A DNA stretch of 46,957 nucleotides from Microcaldota archaeon (GTDB lineage Archaea; Micrarchaeota; Micrarchaeia; Micrarchaeales; CABMGC01), in assembly GCA_027365175.1 (NCBI GenBank), contig DAHXNY010000007.1, positions 1 to 46,957 on the forward strand, read 5' to 3'. Of the stretch, positions 7,778 through 17,193 are shown piece by piece; position 1 is the stretch's first letter; every line of letters starts with the position of its first letter. The translations under genes and the position numbers were made by a program. The notes beneath the pieces were generated by a model. The model was not told the DNA's origin. It did not search any database and saw only the letters and a program-made list of their open reading frames with translations.

Positions 7778-10690
7778 ATGTTTAATAATAAGTTGAAATT
7801 TTTTATTGCTGCAACTGCAGCAATCTTTATCTTCGCATACGTAAACAACCTGCAGCTGACTACTTTCTCTCTGCCACTATTCCTAATTGCAGGCTATCTG
7901 ATTTCAAAAGATGACTATCTGATAATGAGGTGTGCGGCTTCTGGGATCGGCATATTGGCCATAAGCATAATCTCCTACACTGTTTTTGTCCACATGACTA
8001 TTACTCCGATATTCAACATACACTACATACTGAATGTCATAATCGTAGGTTTCTATTTTATGATAAGCGCCATAACTGCGCTCATAATCAGGGTTTTTTA
8101 TGCATCTGACACGCACCAGCCTGACATCCTAGATGGTAAAAAAAAGCTATTCTACTATTCAATAGTACTTATAATTTTTCTTTCGTTCCTGCAGTCGTTC
8201 ATGATATTCAAGGGCAGTTACTATGACCATACTGACAGTGGCCTTGTAGGCTATCCAATCCACGGCGCGCTATCCCTTTCCTCAAGTATGTGGAATCCAA
8301 TGTACTATACTGGCAGCATGGCAGCCAGCATCAGTTCCACGCCAGGTCTCTTAATAGAAATGCTCCAAATGCTGTTCGCTTTGATATTTGGAAATATACT
8401 CGGAGCGGAACTCTTCTTCGGGCTATTGATCCTCGCAGGGGGGCTCGGGATATTCCTTATCGTTTATGAGCTAACCTCAAAATCAAGTACATCGACGAGA
8501 TGTATCGCCGGCATTGCTTCATTCATAATATTTTCTTATTATTTTTATCCCCAGTATGGTGCAACACACGCGTTGTATCAGGCATTCCTGCCTATAACTA
8601 TCTTCTTTTTGTTCAAGCTATACCAATCAGTTGAAGCCGATGCGGTCACTCCCCTAAGCATAATATTGCCTACAATATCATTAGCAACACTCATAGGCGT
8701 CGGCGAAGCTGGTTACCTGCTGCCAAACGGCGTCATGGTCGGCACATTTCTCATAACATTTATTGCATTCAGCAAGAATAAGATGGCTCTATTCAAATGT
8801 TCGATGTTTGTTATTCTGATATCACTGCTCATAAACGGCACGATATTCATATCCTTATTTACCTATATCCATAATAACTACCAGGGGTATTTCAACTCAT
8901 TTTCCTATAACATCTTGCTGAATACTAGCAAAGAGAACATACTGGTTCCTTTTGAAATTTACGGAGTAACTGCACCCTCACTAATGCTTCAATACTCTGG
9001 AAACGGAATTGCTGCCATGTTAGCAGAGACAATCATCCTCCTAATCGGATTTGCAGCAGTATATTTTTCAGCAAAGCTAAGGAGAGAAACGCAAATATTC
9101 ATTATCTGGCTGTTTATCGTTGTGATATCTCTCGTATTCTTTTATGGGAATCTTAGCGCCCCATTCGGCGACATTTTCAGTTTTATTCTGAACCATTTCA
9201 GTCTTCTTCTAGCGGACCGCGCCCCAGATCCAATTTTTTATTACAGCATGTTCTTTGCTGAGAGCGTTTTATTCTCGGTAGGGGCTGTATGCATAGGAGA
9301 ATCGTTAAAAGGCAGGAAGAGGCTTGCCTTTTTAGCCCTGATGATTGTGATACTGGCAGTTAGGCTATACTACTTCGATGGAATACCTCTTGTGAGCGTA
9401 AGCGGCATACAGATCCCCAATTACTACTATCAAGTTGCGAATTATATCAACAACAGGAGCAGCGGATTCAATACTGCCTTGCTTCCTGCAGAGTATCCAT
9501 TTGGACATTTTGCAAATTTCTACTACGGCACTGACATATATTCCTATCTTATCAACGGGTCAGTATTTACAGGAGGGTATACTGCCACCAGCATGTCCCA
9601 ACTCGGCCCGTCTGCTTCAACTGAAGCATACTATAACATATCAAACAGCATACAGGAAGGCAATATTCAAAATAAAAGCTACATTGCAACCAAGCTTGGT
9701 AATTTTGGAATCAGATACATAGTGGTACAAGGGGACAGTGCACCTAACGGCACTGCAAACGGCTATCTGGATTACAACTATTCATACATATATGCCAACC
9801 TTAACTCTTCAAATAATATCTCCTATGCTGCCCATTATGGAAACGCCTCAATTTATGAGAACAACAAAGCACTGCCTCTTGTATTTTCAGGAAACAACAA
9901 CAGCGTTTCATTCAATATAATTTCATACACGGAAATATCTGCAAACCTGCACAACGCATCTTCTGTATATTTAAGGCAGACTTACGATCCAGATTGGGTT
10001 GCATCATATCAAAACGGAACGGTCATATCCGATCACAGAGTCGGATTCGGCTACATGAATGAATGGGTAATAGCTCCTTCAGCAACAACGATCATTATTT
10101 CATACACACCGGAAAAATACGCATATTTGGGATTGTTCATAAGCATAGCATCTATATTCTGTCTAGCACTGCCATATCTGGTTATTAAAAGGAGAACGGT
10201 AGGAAAAGATAACGCTTCCAGCGCCCCTGCCGCAGCAGCATCTAACAGCCTGCAAACCAAAAAGATTACCCTCAGGGACATTGTTCTTGACCCATTTATA
10301 CTCTCATCGCTAATAGTGGTAATAAGTCTGTTTATTATGGCATCAGGGATTAGTATGCTTATGGGCAATGTGGTCAATACCACCGTCTTTAATGGCAGAG
10401 CAGGATATCTCATATTCCACAATAACAATCTTGGTTACATATATGCTATAAATTATACTTTGCCAAGTAAAGTGGTACCGAAATACGAAAATGAAAAGGG
10501 GATAATATTCTTTTATCAAAATACAACAGAATTATCAGCCTGCAGAACCAGCATAAAAAATATGAGCTATTTATTATACAATCTGCGTATGCAATCAAAC
10601 ACTACTATAAACGTATCCTATTCCTATGTAAATCCTGGGTTAGTACACTTCTGCAACAGTACGGTATACATACCTCCGCAGCTTCACTGA
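7778..10690 (+). CDS. Large polytopic membrane protein, GT-C-like
   Basis: 970 residues. About twelve or more membrane helices occupy roughly 1-530, an Asn/Ser/Tyr-rich exterior domain with many NxS/T sequons follows (about 530-780), and further helices and a second exterior segment end the protein. The first large loop carries YYDHTDSGLVGYPIHGALS, an acidic motif where GT-C glycosyltransferases hold their catalytic Asp. The layout resembles lipid-linked-sugar glycosyltransferases such as oligosaccharyl or arabinofuranosyl transferases. The family could not be fixed by eye. It probably serves surface glycosylation. Base composition is slightly more AT-rich than its neighbours. Confidence 0.6.
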   Translation: MFNNKLKFFIAATAAIFIFAYVNNLQLTTFSLPLFLIAGYLISKDDYLIMRCAASGIGILAISIISYTVFVHMTITPIFNIHYILNVIIVGFYFMISAITALIIRVFYASDTHQPDILDGKKKLFYYSIVLIIFLSFLQSFMIFKGSYYDHTDSGLVGYPIHGALSLSSSMWNPMYYTGSMAASISSTPGLLIEMLQMLFALIFGNILGAELFFGLLILAGGLGIFLIVYELTSKSSTSTRCIAGIASFIIFSYYFYPQYGATHALYQAFLPITIFFLFKLYQSVEADAVTPLSIILPTISLATLIGVGEAGYLLPNGVMVGTFLITFIAFSKNKMALFKCSMFVILISLLINGTIFISLFTYIHNNYQGYFNSFSYNILLNTSKENILVPFEIYGVTAPSLMLQYSGNGIAAMLAETIILLIGFAAVYFSAKLRRETQIFIIWLFIVVISLVFFYGNLSAPFGDIFSFILNHFSLLLADRAPDPIFYYSMFFAESVLFSVGAVCIGESLKGRKRLAFLALMIVILAVRLYYFDGIPLVSVSGIQIPNYYYQVANYINNRSSGFNTALLPAEYPFGHFANFYYGTDIYSYLINGSVFTGGYTATSMSQLGPSASTEAYYNISNSIQEGNIQNKSYIATKLGNFGIRYIVVQGDSAPNGTANGYLDYNYSYIYANLNSSNNISYAAHYGNASIYENNKALPLVFSGNNNSVSFNIISYTEISANLHNASSVYLRQTYDPDWVASYQNGTVISDHRVGFGYMNEWVIAPSATTIIISYTPEKYAYLGLFISIASIFCLALPYLVIKRRTVGKDNASSAPAAAASNSLQTKKITLRDIVLDPFILSSLIVVISLFIMASGISMLMGNVVNTTVFNGRAGYLIFHNNNLGYIYAINYTLPSKVVPKYENEKGIIFFYQNTTELSACRTSIKNMSYLLYNLRMQSNTTINVSYSYVNPGLVHFCNSTVYIPPQLH

Positions 10691-10745
10691 ATACCGCACA
10701 CATGCAAGAGGCACATAACTGCTTTAGTTATGAATTGCAATAGTT

Positions 10746-11366
10746 TCATGTTTTCCCAACAACAGCCTTGGCATTCCTCTTATACCAGTCGAAGAGCAAC
10801 AGGTAGGCCGGAACGAATTTTTCTCCATTCCTTATTTTCATGTCTATCTCATCAAGAGCATAAAGCTCCTGAGAGGCAGCGTCTTCATGCAACTGCGGCT
10901 TACTGTCGGATATGGCAACATAAAACCTGACAAATTCATTCTTGGTATCTGGCCCAATGGGTAGGCCATAAACAGGTTTAAGGCCAAGTCCATCTATCCC
11001 CAGCTCTTCAATACTCTCCATACGCGCTGCTTCATCATAGGTCTCTCCACTGCTGACATGGCCTGCAGCAGATGAATCATAACATCCCGGATGCGTATCG
11101 ACAGTCTGGCCCCTTTTCTCTATCCAGAGCTTTCCTTCAGAGTTGAACATGAAGACGTGTACTGCCAGATGGAGTTTGCCGGTCTTGTGCACTCCCTTCC
11201 TAGGTGTCACGCCTATCACAACATTATTCTCATCTACTACGTCACCATTTCTACCTGTCCGGCTTCCATCTGTATCACCATAATCTTGCACCATGCTTCT
11301 TACGCACGATTCAATATCCCCATAAACATTGGTGTAAATTCTTTCCACACACCTCAAAACCTCCAC
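10746..11366 (-). CDS. Nudix hydrolase, isopentenyl-diphosphate isomerase-like
   Basis: 206 residues. The core reads VIGVTPRKGVHKTGKLHLAVHVF, then THPGCYDSSAAGHVSSGET and EELGIDGLG, the pattern of Idi-type and YfcD-like Nudix proteins. The Nudix box GHVSSGE-x7-MESIEELGI keeps the three glutamates but has Met where the consensus has Arg. Function could be IPP isomerase or housecleaning hydrolysis; the PGCYDxSxAGH motif supports Idi-like ancestry. The start used is GTG at 11366; ATG at 11294 would remove a 24-residue extension without homology. A TATA-like ATTTAAAT is near 11411. Confidence 0.8.
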   Translation of the reverse strand: MEVLRCVERIYTNVYGDIESCVRSMVQDYGDTDGSRTGRNGDVVDENNVVIGVTPRKGVHKTGKLHLAVHVFMFNSEGKLWIEKRGQTVDTHPGCYDSSAAGHVSSGETYDEAARMESIEELGIDGLGLKPVYGLPIGPDTKNEFVRFYVAISDSKPQLHEDAASQELYALDEIDMKIRNGEKFVPAYLLLFDWYKRNAKAVVGKT

Positions 11367-11448
11367 CAGTCCTATTCCCTTCTTGACCTCACCCAGGTCA
11401 TCAAGGGATTTAAATCCGCACTCTTCCCATTCTTATTATGAGTAGATA

Positions 11449-11519
11449 TGGAGGCAAGGAGAATCGGACTCCTGCTTGCAGAATGTCAATCTGCCGTCCT
11501 ACCACTAGACGATGCCTCC
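11449..11519 (-). tRNA. tRNA-Val(GAC)
   Basis: Minus-strand cloverleaf: acceptor GGAGGCA/TGCCTCC, anticodon stem-loop GCAGA-TTGACAT-TCTGC (anticodon GAC), T-arm AGGAG-TCCGATT-CTCCT and A73. No intron. Confidence 0.9.
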
Positions 11520-11595
11520 TTTACAAGAAATCTGATTAGAAGCTCAGATTAATAACTACACATTGGTTATGCTGGTAATTTATTACTTATTGCAA

Positions 11596-12021
11596 TCACA
11601 CGAAAGAGCCTTTTCTAACCTTCTTAAATACTAACTCCATTTTTCCAGTTATTTGTAAGTTAAAGTCTTCATTTAAAGCATTTGCTGTTAATGGTCTAGG
11701 CGAAACGTCATTCGCTACGCATTCAAGTTTATACATGGAATCTGTAAGACTGGCATTTGCGACTTGTAATATCTTATTAGCATAGTCTATTCTAGACATT
11801 GCTATAAAGCCTATTTTGTCAGGATCTGGTGGAAGATAAATCTCATTTATTTCCTTCCACATGGGATCATCAAAACTAACAAGTCCTTTATTGTAATCTG
11901 TTTTAAAATTTCTAAAATGCATAATTAACTCTGAAACTCTGCTAAATGTCAATTTTACTCTATTAGTTTTAGAATCTAATTTTGGATAATCTTCTTCCGT
12001 ACCAGTTCTTTTATCTGACAT
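11596..12021 (-). CDS. Hypothetical protein, AT-rich patch
   Basis: About 141 residues from ATG at 12021 (MSDKRTGTEEDYPKL). The frame is open up to 12072, but the upstream part overlaps the end of a neighbouring broken frame, so the internal ATG is preferred. No membrane segment, signal peptide or recognised motif is seen; the region is AT-rich compared with the RNase Z operon beside it. A DDPMW motif in it resembles EDPMW at the end of the upstream remnant, so the two may share ancestry. Function unknown. Confidence 0.5.
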   Translation of the reverse strand: MSDKRTGTEEDYPKLDSKTNRVKLTFSRVSELIMHFRNFKTDYNKGLVSFDDPMWKEINEIYLPPDPDKIGFIAMSRIDYANKILQVANASLTDSMYKLECVANDVSPRPLTANALNEDFNLQITGKMELVFKKVRKGSFV

Positions 12022-12031
12022 ATTATTTGCT

Positions 12032-12243
12032 CTACCCCCACATCGGATCTTCAGAATTATAAAACGATTCATTATGCATAATAACAGAAGAACTGAATGT
12101 TCTCATTATAGATGCGGCCCCTGTAGCTTCTAACAAATCTGCATACGCACGATATAAGTGATTGAAATCGTGGGAAAGGTCATTTTAACATTATTTTTTG
12201 CTGCAGCCATGAGCCTTTTTCTCAGTTCATTATCCATATTCAT
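12032..12243 (-). pseudogene. Small frameshifted gene remnant
   Basis: From ATG at 12243 the minus strand reads MNMDNELRKRLMAAAKNNVK. Around the A-rich stretch near 12180-12187 a protein-like reading continues in another frame as NDLSHDFNHLYRAYADL, then LEATGAASIMRTF, ending EDPMWG at the stop 12032-12034. Neither frame alone gives a sensible gene. This looks like one small protein gene broken by a single indel. Family unknown. Confidence 0.45.
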
Positions 12244-12436
12244 ATTATAATAAGCAAAAATTAAAACTTACGTATTTGATTGGATTAGGAACTTGACATC
12301 TCTCTCAGCAAAGACACAATAAACTTCCATATTTATGGTATCCTCAGCAACTTCTTAGGATCTCCTCGAATAGTGGAATTGTCAAATGTCAACTTCCTAT
12401 TTGGATAAAAAGTCCAAGGAAATAAAATTGATAAAC
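12244..12436. other. AT-rich intergenic stretch
   Basis: Nothing recognised. Short minus-strand fragments are interrupted by stops in every frame. It separates the RNase Z operon end from the AT-rich hypothetical genes. Confidence 0.5.
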
Positions 12437-13336
12437 TTACACTAATATTATCATGCCGTCGTTTGCTATCTCTGTGTTCTTGAAGACCTTATTTGCATCT
12501 GTCTGAAGCTGTTTAACATCTTTATACCTTGCGCTTATATGCGTAAGGAGCAGACGCTTTGCCTTAGCCTTCTTTGCAACAGCCGCAGCCTCTGAAGCAG
12601 TGGAGTGCTTCCTATCAACAGCGAGCTTCTTCTCCTGCTCCGCAAAAGATGATTCATGTATGAGCAGGTCTGCGCCATTCGCTGCCTTTACAGTAGTTTC
12701 TACAGGCCTTGTATCAGAGGCATACACTATCTTCTTTCCCTTCACCTCCTTAGAGACCTTTGAAATCAATATCTTTCTGCCGTTTGCAACCACGCTGCCG
12801 TTTTCATTGAGCTCCTTGAACATAACTCCCTTTATGCCAAGCTTTCTGCAGAGCTCCTTGTCAAACTTCAAAGATGAGTTCTCTTCGAACACATAGCCCT
12901 TTGTCCCAATCGAGTGGCTGAGAGGAAAGGCCTTTACGGAGAAGCCCCTGCCTTTGTATATTGTGCCATTCCCTATCCCGTGCACATTTACCTTGTAGTC
13001 TATCTTTGCATTATCAAATGTCTTAAGCTTCTCTATCACGTCTTCGTAGCCCTTAGGGACAAAGATGTCTATCGGGCTCTGCCTGTTGTTTATCGCAAGC
13101 GTTCTAAGAAGGCCTGCTATGCCTATAACGTGGTCTCCATGGACATGCGTTATGAAGACGGCCCTTGTCTTGTATGTGTTAACTCCGTACTTGAGCATCT
13201 GCAACTGGGTGCCCTCCCCGCAATCGAAGAGGAAGACCTCGCCGTTGTATACAAGAGCATAGCTGGGGAGGTTCCTGCTCTTTGAGGGCGCAGAGCCTGC
13301 AGTCCCAAGTGCAATGATCTTAATCTGCATAATCAT
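12437..13336 (-). CDS. rnz: Ribonuclease Z (tRNA 3'-end endonuclease)
   Basis: 299 residues, full length for the short RNase Z. It cuts pre-tRNAs after the discriminator base so that CCA can be added, which fits the CCA-less tRNA genes here. Visible motifs are GTAGSAPSKSRNLPSYAL, FDCGEGTQLQ, the metallo-beta-lactamase signature THVHGDH (H64, H66, D68, H69), AFPLSHSIGTKGYVFEE, ASDTRP and LLLTHISARY. It is the last gene of a five-gene minus-strand operon, 6 bp after the NFACT gene. Confidence 0.95.
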   Translation of the reverse strand: MIMQIKIIALGTAGSAPSKSRNLPSYALVYNGEVFLFDCGEGTQLQMLKYGVNTYKTRAVFITHVHGDHVIGIAGLLRTLAINNRQSPIDIFVPKGYEDVIEKLKTFDNAKIDYKVNVHGIGNGTIYKGRGFSVKAFPLSHSIGTKGYVFEENSSLKFDKELCRKLGIKGVMFKELNENGSVVANGRKILISKVSKEVKGKKIVYASDTRPVETTVKAANGADLLIHESSFAEQEKKLAVDRKHSTASEAAAVAKKAKAKRLLLTHISARYKDVKQLQTDANKVFKNTEIANDGMIILV

Positions 13337-13342
13337 ACATCC

Positions 13343-14437
13343 TTACAGTTCTATTGTGACTGTCTTCTTCTTAAGGTCTATTCCAGTTACCTTTACTGCA
13401 GAAGAGGCATTCAGCTCCTCTACAGTTGGCTTCCTTTTCCTTTTTATCTCGTCTATAAGAGCGTTTATTGTATTCATGTTCTCAAGAACATTCCTTCCCA
13501 TCTCAGCATACCCCTTCTCTTCATCTGCAAACCTCCGTGCAAGCTGCCTCTGCTTGCTTATGCTTGAGTCCATCTCAGCAACCTTCCTGTTGCTCTCCAT
13601 GTCTTCTTCTACTCTCTCATCCTTGTTGAACTCGTCAAGCAGCCCATTCATGCTTGCAAACCTCTCCTTCTGCAAGCTGCCGTACCTTTCCAGAGGGTAT
13701 GCCGAATAGTCGACATAAGCGCCGTTCTCTGAGTATGCGACAGGATCAGGAGATGCTATTCTTGTGAAGATGTATCCTATGGCAAGCGCTACCTGGTCTC
13801 TGTCTACAGAATCAGCCCTTGCCTTAGGGTCTATCTTGTGCATCCTTAGCGCATCATCAAGATACGCAGGGCCGATGCTGATATACCTTGAAACGGCTCT
13901 CATCAACATGTCCTCTTCGGAGCATGCATGCTCTACAAGCTCAACCAGATTGTTCTCCGTCTCCTCGATGCCCATCCTGCCCTCTATTATCTCATAAGGC
14001 ATCTTCGACCTTATCTCCCTGTCCCTGTATATTATGCGCTTGTAGCATAAGTCTATGATCCCGTTCTTCACCAGTATCACATTCCCCCTGCCGAACATCT
14101 CGATGACAAAGCTGTATTCTCCATCTTTCGATGAGAACTCAATGACTATTATCCTGTCAGTGCCGTACTGGTAGATTCGCTTGACCTTGCAGTTTTCTAT
14201 CCTCTTCCTCACTGCCATCGCAAAAGAGGTAGGCGCTCTGGGCACAGGCGAATATCTTGTAGAGTTGAAGGTCTTAAGGAGCATGCAGTGCACTGCAATG
14301 TTGCCCTCTGAGTTGTGGAAGACGAATCTGAACGAGTCCTTTCCGTCTTCGTAGAACTTTTTGAGGAAAGCTCCCTCTACGCCCTTCTTCAATTCCTTAA
14401 TCGCAAGATGCAGTTCAAGCGAGGCTATCTCTCGCAT
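13343..14437 (-). CDS. NFACT/Rqc2-like protein, short form
   Basis: 364 residues. The N-terminal half matches the NFACT-N domain of archaeal Rqc2/NEMF and bacterial RqcH: IKELKKGVEGAFLKKFYEDGKDSFRFVFH, RYSPVPRAPTSFAMAVRKRIENCKVKRIYQYGTDRIIVIEF, FVIEMFGRGNVILVKNGIIDLCYK. A helix-hairpin-like middle and a coiled coil (about 270-340) follow. Family members are usually about 650 residues and end in an NFACT-R domain, which is missing. Rqc2 proteins bind the 60S/50S-nascent-chain complex with peptidyl-tRNA. No downstream NFACT-R gene is seen, so this is a natural short form or a split gene. Confidence 0.85.
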   Translation of the reverse strand: MREIASLELHLAIKELKKGVEGAFLKKFYEDGKDSFRFVFHNSEGNIAVHCMLLKTFNSTRYSPVPRAPTSFAMAVRKRIENCKVKRIYQYGTDRIIVIEFSSKDGEYSFVIEMFGRGNVILVKNGIIDLCYKRIIYRDREIRSKMPYEIIEGRMGIEETENNLVELVEHACSEEDMLMRAVSRYISIGPAYLDDALRMHKIDPKARADSVDRDQVALAIGYIFTRIASPDPVAYSENGAYVDYSAYPLERYGSLQKERFASMNGLLDEFNKDERVEEDMESNRKVAEMDSSISKQRQLARRFADEEKGYAEMGRNVLENMNTINALIDEIKRKRKPTVEELNASSAVKVTGIDLKKKTVTIEL

Positions 14438-14446
14438 AAGTATCAG

Positions 14447-15244
14447 CTAAAGTTTCTTCTTACCCTCTTCTTTGACTATCTTCGCAAAGTGCTCTGCAGC
14501 TTTCTTTGCCTTGTCAGACTGCTCTATCGCTGTGCCTATCTGCACTATGTCAGCGCCTGCCTTTATCGTCTCCCTAAGATTCTCCTCATTCATTATGCCT
14601 CCGGCAACTATGTACGGAACATCTATGGTGCTCTTTACCGTGCGTATCATCTTTGGCGGCACCGGCCCGGATCCCATCATCTGCGGATTCGAACCTACGT
14701 CAGTCAGTATGAATTTGTTCCCAAGATACTGGCCTGCAAGCGCAAGCGCAGCTGCGACCTTCTCCTTCTCCCTGGGGACCATATTGGCATCTCCAACCCA
14801 TCCTACGGTGCCTCCTGGCTCTACTACTATGTAGCCTATGGCGAGAGGCTCTATTCCAAGCTGCTTCACCAAAGGCGCGGAGAGCATCTGTGCATGCGTT
14901 ATCCAATAGGTATTCCTTGCATTGAGCAATGACATGAAGTAAACGGCATCGGCATGCCTTGTAAGCGTCGCTATGTTTCCAGGGAAGAGAACGACGGGAA
15001 CGTCGACCTGCTCCTTAACGCGTTTTGTGACGTCGTCCAGAAGCTCGCCCTGTGCGCCTATGCTCCCTCCCATCAGTATCACGTCAGCGCCGCCGTCAGC
15101 AGCAGCCTTGGCTGTCTTTACTGCCTGGTCAGGGCTCTCATAATCTACAGGGTCTACAACCATGAACATGAGTGCTCCTTTCTCACCGAGCCTCTCGTAA
15201 ATGTAATGCTCTACCTTTCCAAGGCTTTTATTCATGTAATTCAT
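14447..15244 (-). CDS. Geranylgeranylglyceryl phosphate synthase
   Basis: 265 residues, PcrB/GGGPS family TIM barrel. It joins geranylgeranyl diphosphate to glycerol-1-phosphate, the first committed step of archaeal ether lipid synthesis. Diagnostic segments are MFMVVDPVDY, ADVILMGGSIG, VPVVLFPGN, YFMSLLNARNTYWITHAQ, GYIVVEPGGTVGWVGDANMVPR and VPYIVAGGIMNEENLRETIKAGADIVQIGTAIEQ. It sits between the SDR and NFACT genes, with 28- and 9-bp gaps, so it is co-transcribed. Confidence 0.95.
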   Translation of the reverse strand: MNYMNKSLGKVEHYIYERLGEKGALMFMVVDPVDYESPDQAVKTAKAAADGGADVILMGGSIGAQGELLDDVTKRVKEQVDVPVVLFPGNIATLTRHADAVYFMSLLNARNTYWITHAQMLSAPLVKQLGIEPLAIGYIVVEPGGTVGWVGDANMVPREKEKVAAALALAGQYLGNKFILTDVGSNPQMMGSGPVPPKMIRTVKSTIDVPYIVAGGIMNEENLRETIKAGADIVQIGTAIEQSDKAKKAAEHFAKIVKEEGKKKL

Positions 15245-15272
15245 TTGATCATCTCAGAAGCTGATATTATAA

Positions 15273-16289
15273 TTATGCTCTTTTGTACTTTTCTTCGAAG
15301 TCCTTTATCATCTCTCTCCCTTCCTTCTCAATGCTCGCCTTCGGCTTGAAGCCGAGCACCTTCATGGCCTTCTCTATCGATACTCGCCTGTCGCTTGTTA
15401 CGAACCGCAGCTCATCGCTGTCAAGACCTCTCCTCTTGGCGACTATAGAGACTATAACGGGGCTTATGTGCCTCTCTATCTTATCCATGCCGAGCTCCTT
15501 GGACGCGAAATTGAAGAGATACTGCTGCGTGTACTCAACACCGTCAGTCAGATTGTATACGCCCTTAGGGGCATCCATGCCCAGCATCAGCCCCCTTATT
15601 ACGTCGTCTATATGCACGAGCGCAAAGTAATTTCCTCCATTCCCTATGAGATATGCTTTCTTCTCCTTTATGGCCCTGAAGACCTTGAAGAAAGAGTGTT
15701 CGAAACCCTTTCCGTATACTGTGCCCATCCTGAATATCGTATAATCGAGAAGGTTGCCGTTTGCGATTATCTCCTTCTCCGCAAGCATCTTCGTATGCCC
15801 GTACCTGTCGGAAGGCTTCGGCTCCGACTCCTCTGTAAGTATGCCCTCCCTCTTCTTGCCGTAAACATCGACTGTGCTTGTGTATATCAGTTTCTTAACA
15901 TTGTTGCGTATGCATAAATCTACTACATTCGCTGTGCCCTCTACATTAACGCGGACAAGCTCATCGGTATATGCCTTGTATTCGCTTACAATCGCTGCCA
16001 GGTGGAAGACATAAGATACTCCCTGCAGCGCCTTCCCGAGCTTTTCCTTGTCATTTATGTCGCCCACATAAGGCACGACTCCTGATTCCAGCGCCTGAAG
16101 CTGCTCCATCTTCTCGGCATAAGCCCTTACATGGTATCCGTGCGCAAGCAGCTCCTTTATCAGAGCCCTGCCAAGCCTGCCCGTGCTGCCCGTAACGAGC
16201 ACGGCCTTTCCGGAAACTCTGCCGTTCCCTGCATCCTTCCTAACAGCTTTTTGCGTCTTTTTAGTCGTCGTGAAACAGCCTCTTTGCAA
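15273..16289 (-). CDS. NAD-dependent epimerase/dehydratase (extended SDR)
   Basis: About 338 residues. The Rossmann motif TGSTGRLGRAL starts near 33, then YVGDIND, FHLAAIVSEY, the catalytic YTSTVDVYG and YGHTKMLAEK (YxxxK). It belongs with nucleotide-sugar epimerases and 3-beta-HSD-like SDRs, acting on sugar nucleotides or lipids. The only start in frame before the Rossmann fold is TTG at 16289, which overlaps the end of the upstream proline-dehydrogenase-like gene by 29 bp. The N-terminal ~25 residues are Lys/Thr-rich and may be untranslated in part. Confidence 0.85.
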   Translation of the reverse strand: MQRGCFTTTKKTQKAVRKDAGNGRVSGKAVLVTGSTGRLGRALIKELLAHGYHVRAYAEKMEQLQALESGVVPYVGDINDKEKLGKALQGVSYVFHLAAIVSEYKAYTDELVRVNVEGTANVVDLCIRNNVKKLIYTSTVDVYGKKREGILTEESEPKPSDRYGHTKMLAEKEIIANGNLLDYTIFRMGTVYGKGFEHSFFKVFRAIKEKKAYLIGNGGNYFALVHIDDVIRGLMLGMDAPKGVYNLTDGVEYTQQYLFNFASKELGMDKIERHISPVIVSIVAKRRGLDSDELRFVTSDRRVSIEKAMKVLGFKPKASIEKEGREMIKDFEEKYKRA

Positions 16290-17079
16290 AGAATTTCATA
16301 TACCCTTCAGGTGCGTTTCCCATCGCATAGTTTACCCAATCCTTTCCGAAAGGCACCAAGACGCTCACCTTCGCCTTCCTCTTCTGAGCCTTCTTCAAAT
16401 GCCTCTTGTTGTATCCTAGTCTGAATTCAAAGATTAAATTCCTTTCGTTTCTGCCAGCCTTTGAGAGTTTTGAGAGAAGCTCATCAGAACCCGAAGAGAG
16501 AACCGGCATCTCAACCCTTTTCGCTATTGCACCTATGCGTTTTGCTATCTCCTTGTCCTTCCTGTTCTCCTCGCCAAGGAGCACCTTCACATACTTGGTG
16601 CTCTTCCCTCCATTGACATAGCGCTCCGCATCATCCAGGCTGCACGCTATCCCTATCTTCATAGCTGAGAGCTCCCTGATAAGCGGCTTGCTCAGCGAGT
16701 CCGTCTCTGCCCATACGAAGACTCTGTTCCTGTTCGATATCTCTTCTATCTTCTTCATGTTAGCAATCGCTACGCTGTCCCCTATGCCGAGGCCTATCTG
16801 CTCCAGCCTTACGTGAACACTTGCCCCTATCCCCAATCTGGCTATCCTCCTTATCAGTTCCAGGTATGTGCTTGTAACATATGCTGCTTTGGGCTTGTCC
16901 ATAGCTGCACCGCTGAGGAACATTATAGAGGTGCTTATGCCCTTGTCGCTTATGCCTTTGGCAGCATCCAAGGCAGAGCTCATAGTCGTTCCCGCAATGT
17001 GCTTGGAGACAAGCCTGTGGAGCACCTTCTCCATTATGGGTTCATTGCTCTTTATCTCAGAATCAACCAAAAACATCAC
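16261..17079 (-). CDS. Proline dehydrogenase-like TIM-barrel protein
   Basis: 272 residues. It reads like the catalytic barrel of proline dehydrogenases: KHIAGTTMSSALDAAKGISDKGIS, then SVHVRLEQIGLGIGD, VFVWAETDSLSKPLIREL, YVKVLLGEENRKDKEIAKRIGAIAKR, then a C-terminal VSVLVPFGKDWVNYAMGNAPE and the FFAKRLF end. The family oxidises proline with FAD to feed electrons to the quinone pool. Divergence at several positions makes substrate uncertain. It is first in the operon; its start faces the truD start across 114 bp. Confidence 0.7.
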   Translation of the reverse strand: MMFLVDSEIKSNEPIMEKVLHRLVSKHIAGTTMSSALDAAKGISDKGISTSIMFLSGAAMDKPKAAYVTSTYLELIRRIARLGIGASVHVRLEQIGLGIGDSVAIANMKKIEEISNRNRVFVWAETDSLSKPLIRELSAMKIGIACSLDDAERYVNGGKSTKYVKVLLGEENRKDKEIAKRIGAIAKRVEMPVLSSGSDELLSKLSKAGRNERNLIFEFRLGYNKRHLKKAQKRKAKVSVLVPFGKDWVNYAMGNAPEGYMKFFAKRLFHDD

Positions 17080-17174
17080 TTAATGAGTACCTACATGCAA
17101 TAGGGCCATGCAGAATGCATAATAGCATATAGGATTCTATCTTGAATCGTAGCTATATATTAGTTTCTAAGAAG

Positions 17175-17184
17175 CTTTAATAAG
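17175..17184 (+). promoter_or_regulatory. TATA box of truD
   Basis: CTTTAATAAG lies 10-19 bp before the ATG at 17194. This spacing is shorter than usual, so the RNA may start within the first codons or at the downstream ATG 17233. Confidence 0.35.
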
Positions 17185-17193
17185 GTAAATTCT

